From contig CALMAQ010000281.1 of the NCBI GenBank assembly GCA_937859745.1, forward strand, positions 1 through 38,366: a stretch of DNA of 38,366 nucleotides, read 5' to 3'. The notes below the pieces were generated by a model, which was not told the origin of the DNA, did not search any database, and was given only the letters and a program-made list of their open reading frames with translations. The DNA is from an uncultured Verrucomicrobiota bacterium (GTDB taxonomy: Bacteria > Verrucomicrobiota > Verrucomicrobiia > Chthoniobacterales > SZAS-18). The position numbers and the translations under genes were made by a program. This document shows, one piece after another, positions 32,772 to 38,366 of this stretch. The first letter of the stretch is position 1, and each line of letters begins with the position of its first letter.

Positions 32772-34628
32772 TCAGCGCAGCCCACCTCCGTTGCGGAGCA
32801 TGATCCGCGTGCCACTGCGCCATTGGGCGCAGGGCGGCGCACCGTCGATTTTGAGCCGTTCCTTCCAATCGTCGAACATGTCTTGCTCGACGATCAGGTA
32901 GACCGCCTGCGAACGGTCCGCCCACCGGCGCAGGAACTCCTCGTCGGATAGATACAGCCCGCGCCCGATGCCGAGTTGGCGGGTGGCGAACTCGCCCGTT
33001 GGCGGCACGCCGACCCAATGAACCTCGCGGTTGATGTAGAAAAGGATGCTTGGATTATCGATTGGCAATCCCGCACAGGCCACAAGCGTGTCGGGCAGGG
33101 TATCACGGTGGGCGATCAGCGCGAGTTCCTTGAGGGAGAAATGGTCTTCGAGCACAACCAAGCCCCGCGCCGCGCATCCAAGCACGGCTAAGGTGACCAC
33201 CGCAGTCGCCGATAGGACATGTCGCCAGCCGCCACGCACGGCCAGCGAGGTCGTCGCCACACCGCCAGCCAAGAACGCCACGCCCGTCATCCAGATGAGT
33301 GGCAGCAGTCGGACCCAAGATTCTGAGGAAATGCCGCTCACCGTGCCCGCAAGGGTATCGCGTAGAGCGGTCGGAGCCGCGACGGCGGGCGCAGTTGCCC
33401 ACCGATGCAGCCAGACCGCTGTGCCGAGCGCCGCTCCCCCAAGCGCACCCAGGCCGATCCCTGGCAGGAGACGCGTCCAACTGGGCAGGGCGCTTTCCTC
33501 CGCTTCTGCCCAGGGCCGCGCCAGCCACAGCGCCGCTGGTCCCCAAGCCGTCATCAGGTAGTAGTCCTGCATCGACGAAAACACGAGGGTCAGCGCCGTC
33601 ACCGCAAACCATACGACCAGCAGCTCCCGCGCGATCCGATCCGCGGCATCGGGAACCGACGTGCGACGCACGGCCAAAGCCGCCGGGATGAAAAATGTCC
33701 ACGGCAAAAAGAACACAAGATGCTCCGAGAAGAACACGTACCACGGCACCTGGCTGCTGTCGGCGGGGTAACGCCGGTTGAAGACGTGGCCGAGTTGTTC
33801 GTTGAAGAATTGGTCGCGTAGAAATCCCGGGTAACGCCTTTCGACCGCCGCGTACCATGGCGCGAGCAACGCAAGGAAAAGCAGCGGCCCCGCCGGTCGC
33901 CACCACGCGCGCCATGCCGGCCGCGCGGATGGAAACCGCCACGCCAACACCGCCACGACTGTCAGCGGGTACAGCGCGCCGTGCAGTCCCTTGCACCCCA
34001 CGCCCGCAGCCATGCAGAGCCACGCCGCCACGGCCCAGCGTCCAGCGCGGGCAGGATCGTCGCACGCGTGCAGGAAACACCAGAACGTCCACGTCAACGT
34101 CGCGGCGAGAAATGGCTCCGGCGCGATCAGGTGGCAGAAGATAAAGGTCCCGGCCATCGTCGCCAGGATCGTCGCCCCCGCCTGGCCTAGCGCCGTCCCG
34201 CCCACGCGCTGGCCGAGCAGAAAGACCCCCGCGAACCACGCCAGCGAGGCAAGCGCGTTGGGCAGGCGCGCGGCAAACTCGTTGACCCCGAAGACGCGCA
34301 TCGACGCAGCCAACGCCCAGTACACGAGCGGCGGTTTCTGGAGGCGTGGCACGCCGTCGTTGGTCGGCACGTACCATATGCCGCGTTCGAGTTGACCACG
34401 GATGTCCGGCAGGTAGTCGGCCGGCCGGTCGAGCATCTCGCGCACGGCACCGGCGTACTGAGCCTCGTTCTGGTCGTAGAGCGCCGGTCCCACGCTGGCC
34501 GCCAGGTACAGGACGGCCACTAGGCACAACGGCAACCACGGCAGGACCGGATGTCGCACCGGCGGACGCGGGGCCAGTGCGCGCAGCGAATGCTGGACGA
34601 CGGGAGCGAGCATGGGCAAACCAGTCAC
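32772..34628 (-). CDS. ArnT-like glycosyltransferase of the GT39/GT83 family
   Basis: Predicted integral membrane transferase of 618 residues using a polyprenyl-phosphate sugar donor. About 10-13 hydrophobic segments are visible, from LPLCLVAVLYLAASVGPALY onward. The first periplasmic loop has the catalytic acidic pair in DQNEAQYAGAVREML (D52, E55) and then RLQKPPLVYWALA, marks of ArnT/PMT enzymes that modify lipid A or glycoproteins. The C-terminal 120 residues form a soluble domain. The start is GTG 34628 or ATG 34613. It lies 24 bp after the second ECF sigma gene on the same strand, so it is probably co-transcribed; envelope modification under sigma control is a plausible role. The acceptor is unknown. 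Confidence 0.87.
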   Translation of the reverse strand: MTGLPMLAPVVQHSLRALAPRPPVRHPVLPWLPLCLVAVLYLAASVGPALYDQNEAQYAGAVREMLDRPADYLPDIRGQLERGIWYVPTNDGVPRLQKPPLVYWALAASMRVFGVNEFAARLPNALASLAWFAGVFLLGQRVGGTALGQAGATILATMAGTFIFCHLIAPEPFLAATLTWTFWCFLHACDDPARAGRWAVAAWLCMAAGVGCKGLHGALYPLTVVAVLAWRFPSARPAWRAWWRPAGPLLFLALLAPWYAAVERRYPGFLRDQFFNEQLGHVFNRRYPADSSQVPWYVFFSEHLVFFLPWTFFIPAALAVRRTSVPDAADRIARELLVVWFAVTALTLVFSSMQDYYLMTAWGPAALWLARPWAEAEESALPSWTRLLPGIGLGALGGAALGTAVWLHRWATAPAVAAPTALRDTLAGTVSGISSESWVRLLPLIWMTGVAFLAGGVATTSLAVRGGWRHVLSATAVVTLAVLGCAARGLVVLEDHFSLKELALIAHRDTLPDTLVACAGLPIDNPSILFYINREVHWVGVPPTGEFATRQLGIGRGLYLSDEEFLRRWADRSQAVYLIVEQDMFDDWKERLKIDGAPPCAQWRSGTRIMLRNGGGLR

Positions 34629-34652
34629 TAAAGAAACAATCGCCGTAGCAAA

Positions 34653-35309
34653 TCAGATGTCTTGACGTAGATGGGTTGCTTGTAGCAAAAGTTTGCGCCT
34701 AGCTAGCTCCAAACGCGTTTTTATCGTACCCAGTGGGATGCCGGTGCGGGCAGCAATTTCTCGCTGACTCATACTTTTGAAGTAAGTTAGCTGTACCACT
34801 TCTCGTTGTTCTGGAGGCAGAACAGCCATGATGCGGCGAAGATGGTCAAGCAGATCGTGCAATGCCGGTTGATCGTAGTGAGTAGCCAAATTCTCTCCTG
34901 GATCATGATCGCCCCAAGCTCCTCTGCGAATAGTGTCCAGTCTGACTGTGTGAGCAGTAAAGCGCCGGTTTCTACGGATGTGGTCGACCGCTCGACGGCG
35001 CGCGATACAGATAACCCAACCCAGTACGGCACCTTTCTCGGGGTCGAATTTGGCGGCGTTGTTCCAGACGCCTAGGAACACATCTTGGATCACTTCGTCC
35101 ACATCCGCCTCATTTGGCAGGAATTGAGCGACGATTTTTCTCAGCAGCAGACGATAGCGCCGGTAAAGTTTGTCGAGCGCAACCTGGCTTCCGACGGTGA
35201 TTGCCCGTACCAGTGCCTGATCGATCATCGCTTCTTCGGGCGGACGGTTTAGAGGACGGAACTCCTCCGATGCGAAGATAGGAGATTCAGTTAGGAATGA
35301 TTCTTTCAT
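34653..35309 (-). CDS. ECF-type RNA polymerase sigma factor (second of two)
   Basis: Predicted alternative sigma factor of 218 residues from ATG 35309 (the frame also has an ATG at 35402, giving 249). Region 2 shows LYRRYRLLLRKIVAQFLP, VDEVIQDVFLGVWNN and KGAVLGWVICIARRRAVDHI; region 4 shows VLPPEQREVVQLTYFKSMSQ, then REIAARTGIPLGTIKTRLEL and ARRKLL. Both copies in this window share YF-x-x-MSQRE and GT-[IV]-K-x-RL, so they are paralogues of one subgroup. ATG 35309 has AGGA close before it. Local GC, about 50 percent by hand count of two lines, is well below its neighbours. No anti-sigma gene is adjacent. It is followed by the glycosyltransferase. Confidence 0.85.
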   Translation of the reverse strand: MKESFLTESPIFASEEFRPLNRPPEEAMIDQALVRAITVGSQVALDKLYRRYRLLLRKIVAQFLPNEADVDEVIQDVFLGVWNNAAKFDPEKGAVLGWVICIARRRAVDHIRRNRRFTAHTVRLDTIRRGAWGDHDPGENLATHYDQPALHDLLDHLRRIMAVLPPEQREVVQLTYFKSMSQREIAARTGIPLGTIKTRLELARRKLLLQATHLRQDI

Positions 35310-35474
35310 GGTTCCTACGTTGTTCCGCCTCGCCGTTTGTTCGTGTTGAACTAATGGTTTGTGTGACCACTCCCTTTCTTGTCGGTAATCAGTAATGATC
35401 ATGCGCTGTTAACCCTTGGTGCAGGCAGTTGTTGGCAGCGAAAACCGACAGGAGATCAATCGTGCCCACGTATT

Positions 35475-37874
35475 TCAAACCAGTGAGAACTGCTCTCTGT
35501 CCAATGCTTCTGTCAACGCTAGCGATAGATCGCTGCGCGTGCGTAAATTATCACCTGTGTAGGTCGTCCAAGCCCGAATCACAAAGCTCGTGCTCGCGGC
35601 GTTGACAGCCGTGACATAAACCTCTGGCTGAGCTTTTTCCAACGCGGCTGCGGCCGCTTCCTTGAGGAGGGTCATCACTCTCCGCCGGTCGGGTCCGTGC
35701 GCGACATTCAAAGTGACTTCCACCGAGCCGCGCTGGTCCGAGTAGGTCCAGTTGGTGACCTGATTGGAGATGAGGTTGCCGTTGGGCAGGATGATGTCGG
35801 ACCCCTCGCGCGTGCGCACCACGCTCGCCCGGATGCCGATGCGGCGCACCTCGCCCACGTTGTCGCCGATCTGGATCAGGTCGCCCACCTTCACGGGGCG
35901 CTCGAAGAGCAGGATGATGCCGGAGACGAAGTTGTTGATCACGTTTTGCAGCCCGAAGCCCAGGCCGACCGAAAAAGCCCCGGCTACCACCGTGATCTTC
36001 GTCAGGTCCACGCCAAGCGCGCCCAGTGCGACGAGGAAGCCAACGAGCAGGATCAGGTAATTGATCGTGGTCGAGATGGCGTAGGGCACCCCTGGCGCGA
36101 GCGTGAAGCGTTCATACACTTCCTCGTCCAAAACGAAGCGCGCCAGACGCGAGACCAGGATCGACAGCCAGAGAGCGATGCCAAAGCTCAACAGCCCGCC
36201 TAACGACAGTTCCACCGTACCCACGCGCAACGCGAAGCCGAGCACCCGGTGCGCCTGCGCCGTCAAGGGTATGCGCAGTTGAAAGACACTGAGGGTGTAT
36301 AGAGCCCACGCCAGGATGCCAGCGCCTCGCAGCAGTCCCAACGTCTGGCGTTGGATCACGTCCCCGTGTTGACGCACGATGTGGGAATCCACCAGCGGAC
36401 GTGTCCGCAAGGAGATTAACACCAGACCTTCCAGTATCCGGCGCAAGGCATACAGGCACAGCGCGAGATAAGCGCTCCGCAACGTGCCGACTCCCAGCAG
36501 CACACCCAACTGCACGTATCCCCAGGCGTTGCTGGTCAAAGCGGCTACCAGCACTATCGCCACTCCCCGGTACGCCCGCGCGAGCCAGCGTTTCGCCCCG
36601 ACCTTGGCGGCCCGGCTCAGATGGATGCAGACGAGGATGGCCGCCAGCATTTCAGCGCAAAACAGCCAGCGATCAAGAAGAGAAAAGATCGCTATAGCCC
36701 GCCGCAATTGCTCCACCAGAAATAGTCCGCCCAACGCATAAAGCTCCGGCCGGAAGCGGACGTCGAGCATTCGGCGCAGAATGACGAAGACGGGCGGCAG
36801 CACCGCCGCGCCGACCAAGGCGTGAAACAAGTTAGGCGCGTCAAAGTAGGCCGGAGCGGCCACGAGGAACGAGAGTGCCGCCGCCGCCGAGATGGGAACC
36901 TCAAAGACTGGCATCGCCCGCTTGAGTTCCTGATTGCCTTGCACCCAAGTGTGCAGTCCTCCGCGCAGGGCAAGTATTCCCGCGAGCAAGGCCAGAAACA
37001 CCAAGACATGAAGGGTGAATCGCTCCACGTGGCCGGACGCGTAGCGACCCAGAGCTTCCCTTTGCTCAGCAAATTTGTCCGGCTGCGCGACCTCCGCGCC
37101 GGAACTCTCCAGCGCCCGGGGTTCCCAGAGAGGAAGGCCGCTTCGCACGAACAACCGCTTGACCGCCGCTTCCATGGCTTGGTCCACGGCGGAGGCCCCA
37201 GCCGCGCATTGCGTCTCGACCCGCTCGGTTTGTGCCTGCATCTCCAGAAGACGCTCCCGAGTCCGCCGGACCCTGCGTCCGGCGGACTCGCACGCATCAA
37301 GGACATCGTGGATGATTTGGAGGGAGGCGGCAGGCGCGGCGGTTCCTTCCACAGCACGCTGGGTCGCTTGCCAGCGAGCCGTAATTTCCTGCAACTGGCG
37401 GTCGGCGGACTCGACCGGCCGGATCTGGCTGGCCAACGCCGTATCGAAATCCCTGCACGCCGCAAGGAGCTGATGCCAGTCAGCCTGTAGCTCACGCAAG
37501 ACATCCAGCGACGAACCGTCGTTGGCAGCGTTCGTGTCGATGGTGAGCTGGCGCAAATGCTCCGAAATGTCCTGTAGACTCCGGTCGTCGTTGGCGGGCA
37601 CGATCTGCTTGGCAGCAGCGGGCGCAAGAGCGGCGAGCTTGTCGAGCGCGGATCGTGCCTGGCTAGCAATCGCTTCGGGCGCGATGGCCGTCGTCGGTGT
37701 CGCACCGGGTGTCACCCCAGCTTGCGCGGGACTGGCGGCAACGACCGCCACCGGTGCGGCAGCCCATCCCAAAGCCGCCGTGGCGAGACAGCTCGGCCAC
37801 AGCATGCAAAGCCAACGGAGGCGACCCGCAAGACGCCATGCCGCAGTGGAAACGCTCCTCGGGGCGAGCCTCAT
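35475..37874 (-). CDS. large MscS-family mechanosensitive channel (MscK-like)
   Basis: Predicted inner-membrane channel of 799 residues opening under membrane tension. A signal peptide is likely (cleavage near ASPAQAG, residues 48-53), then a periplasmic helical domain to about 280, about ten hydrophobic segments at 286-580, and the MscS domain at 595-780: the pore helix ITVVAGAFSVGLGFGLQNVI at 627-646, NFVSGIILLFERPVKVGD, then GEVRRIGIRASVVRTREG and LPNGNLISNQVTNWT. The length and layout resemble E. coli MscK/YjeP. ATG 37874 overlaps the stop of the upstream gene in ATGA, so the two are translationally coupled. The start is confirmed by this overlap and by the signal peptide. Confidence 0.9.
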   Translation of the reverse strand: MRLAPRSVSTAAWRLAGRLRWLCMLWPSCLATAALGWAAAPVAVVAASPAQAGVTPGATPTTAIAPEAIASQARSALDKLAALAPAAAKQIVPANDDRSLQDISEHLRQLTIDTNAANDGSSLDVLRELQADWHQLLAACRDFDTALASQIRPVESADRQLQEITARWQATQRAVEGTAAPAASLQIIHDVLDACESAGRRVRRTRERLLEMQAQTERVETQCAAGASAVDQAMEAAVKRLFVRSGLPLWEPRALESSGAEVAQPDKFAEQREALGRYASGHVERFTLHVLVFLALLAGILALRGGLHTWVQGNQELKRAMPVFEVPISAAAALSFLVAAPAYFDAPNLFHALVGAAVLPPVFVILRRMLDVRFRPELYALGGLFLVEQLRRAIAIFSLLDRWLFCAEMLAAILVCIHLSRAAKVGAKRWLARAYRGVAIVLVAALTSNAWGYVQLGVLLGVGTLRSAYLALCLYALRRILEGLVLISLRTRPLVDSHIVRQHGDVIQRQTLGLLRGAGILAWALYTLSVFQLRIPLTAQAHRVLGFALRVGTVELSLGGLLSFGIALWLSILVSRLARFVLDEEVYERFTLAPGVPYAISTTINYLILLVGFLVALGALGVDLTKITVVAGAFSVGLGFGLQNVINNFVSGIILLFERPVKVGDLIQIGDNVGEVRRIGIRASVVRTREGSDIILPNGNLISNQVTNWTYSDQRGSVEVTLNVAHGPDRRRVMTLLKEAAAAALEKAQPEVYVTAVNAASTSFVIRAWTTYTGDNLRTRSDLSLALTEALDREQFSLV

Positions 37875-38366
37875 TGCGCGCCGGCATCCAGGACGTTGAA
37901 GCCCGGACCGCTCTGGACCGTGTCGTTCACCGGCTGATCGGTCAGCACAAGAGTCGTGCCCGGCGTCACGCTTTCGCGCAGGTGCGCGAGGAAATCCGGC
38001 GGGATTTCCAGTCGTTTGCGCAATTCGGTGATGTCCGGGGCCGCGCCGCCGTCCAGACTGCCCAGGGCATTCCAACGATGGCTGCCGTCCGGGTTGGCTT
38101 CGTCCAGCGCCGAGTAGACATGGTTGCCGTAGGAGCGGCCCGCGTCGGCCCCGCCGATGGCCGCACGCCCGATCTCCACGCCGTTTCGATAAACGTAGAT
38201 CCGCCGGTCAGCACTGCTGAAAACGATGGAGACCGGGCCGCTCGCCGCCGCTGGCGGGTTCCAGGTTGCCCCGCCGGTCTTGGCATCCGGCGAGACGGCC
38301 GGCGGCGCGGCGGGGGCCATAACCCCCCCCCACAAAAAACCCCGGTAGGCAGCCCGTGCCGACCCC
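37871..38366 (-). CDS. L,D-transpeptidase-like protein without catalytic Cys, cut by the window edge
   Basis: C-terminal part of a protein that continues open to the window end; inside the window the first possible starts are TTG 38335 and ATG 38320, so the true start may lie to the right. The core VSIVFSSADRRIYVYRNGVE matches the opening strands of YkuD-type L,D-transpeptidases, and PGTTLVLTDQPVN with FNVLDA matches the end of a subgroup I recall. The catalytic block HGxx...SHGC is absent and the 154 visible residues contain no cysteine. A His is present in GNHVYSALDE. It is therefore probably not an active transpeptidase but a peptidoglycan-binding or structural relative. Its stop overlaps the MscS start by 4 bp (ATGA). 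Confidence 0.65.
   Translation of the reverse strand, partial: GSARAAYRGFLWGGVMAPAAPPAVSPDAKTGGATWNPPAAASGPVSIVFSSADRRIYVYRNGVEIGRAAIGGADAGRSYGNHVYSALDEANPDGSHRWNALGSLDGGAAPDITELRKRLEIPPDFLAHLRESVTPGTTLVLTDQPVNDTVQSGPGFNVLDAGAQ

Noticed and set aside
428-38366. Many long antisense or shifted frames, such as the minus-strand frames opposite the sugar operon (10291-12048, 12147-13265, 12853-14655) and opposite the NADH dehydrogenase (29247-30542)
   Set aside because: They lie opposite or in shifted frames to genes with clear catalytic motifs and have the His/Arg/Ala-rich composition expected of shadow frames in GC-rich DNA.
1-38366. CRISPR arrays, biosynthetic megasynthases, toxin-antitoxin pairs or phage defence genes
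   Set aside because: I looked for regularly spaced repeats and for hallmark proteins of such systems on both strands and saw none.

Overview
The window is GC-rich, densely coded Gram-negative bacterial DNA with no rRNA, tRNA, CRISPR array or phage genes that I can see. Gram-negative is shown by a TolC-type outer-membrane lipoprotein and a tripartite efflux pump. The style of the sugar genes (a xylose-isomerase-like protein, IolE-like barrels paired with Gfo/Idh/MocA dehydrogenases) and the frequent lack of Shine-Dalgarno sequences before start codons suggest Verrucomicrobiota (Opitutae-like). That placement is inference from memory of such genomes, not a search result.

Layout. 1-2119: a possible gene tail, then a cyclophilin-type prolyl isomerase divergent from a TetR regulator; the gap between them holds two identical-architecture palindromes. 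2292-2952: a graveyard where the 3' end of an IS5-like transposase abuts the broken 3' end of a corA magnesium-channel gene. 3368-6016: a YqhC-like AraC regulator divergent from two short NAD(P)-dependent reductases. 6053-7728: a TetR regulator and an amidohydrolase of the decarboxylase type in one operon. 7968-18227: an AraC regulator with a cupin domain, divergent from an eight-gene co-directional catabolic operon: xylose-isomerase-like isomerase, class I aldolase, Gfo/Idh/MocA dehydrogenase, PfkB sugar kinase, GlcD-like and GlcF-like oxidase subunits, IolE-like isomerase/epimerase, and a second Gfo/Idh/MocA dehydrogenase.

18427-22217: an HSL-family esterase divergent from a TetR regulator, then a lipase-like lipoprotein whose start codon is unclear. 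22595-28303: an EmrA/TolC/EmrB efflux operon (membrane fusion protein, outer-membrane factor, 14-TM pump) followed by a LysR regulator with its own promoter. 28439-30587: a type II NADH dehydrogenase overlapping an ECF sigma factor. 30844-32619: a GH15 glucoamylase/trehalase. 32772-38366: a leftward run of a cysteine-free L,D-transpeptidase-like protein, a large MscS-type channel, a second ECF sigma factor and a GT39-type glycosyltransferase.

How it fits together. The sugar operon reads as isomerise, phosphorylate, split with an aldolase, then oxidise a 2-hydroxyacid, with two dehydrogenases and an epimerase as side or entry steps. The substrate is unknown, and this is the best candidate for an undescribed pathway here. 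The rest is an accessory and stress-response neighbourhood: eight regulators (three TetR, two AraC, one LysR, two ECF sigma) in 38 kb, mostly next to the genes they are likely to control.
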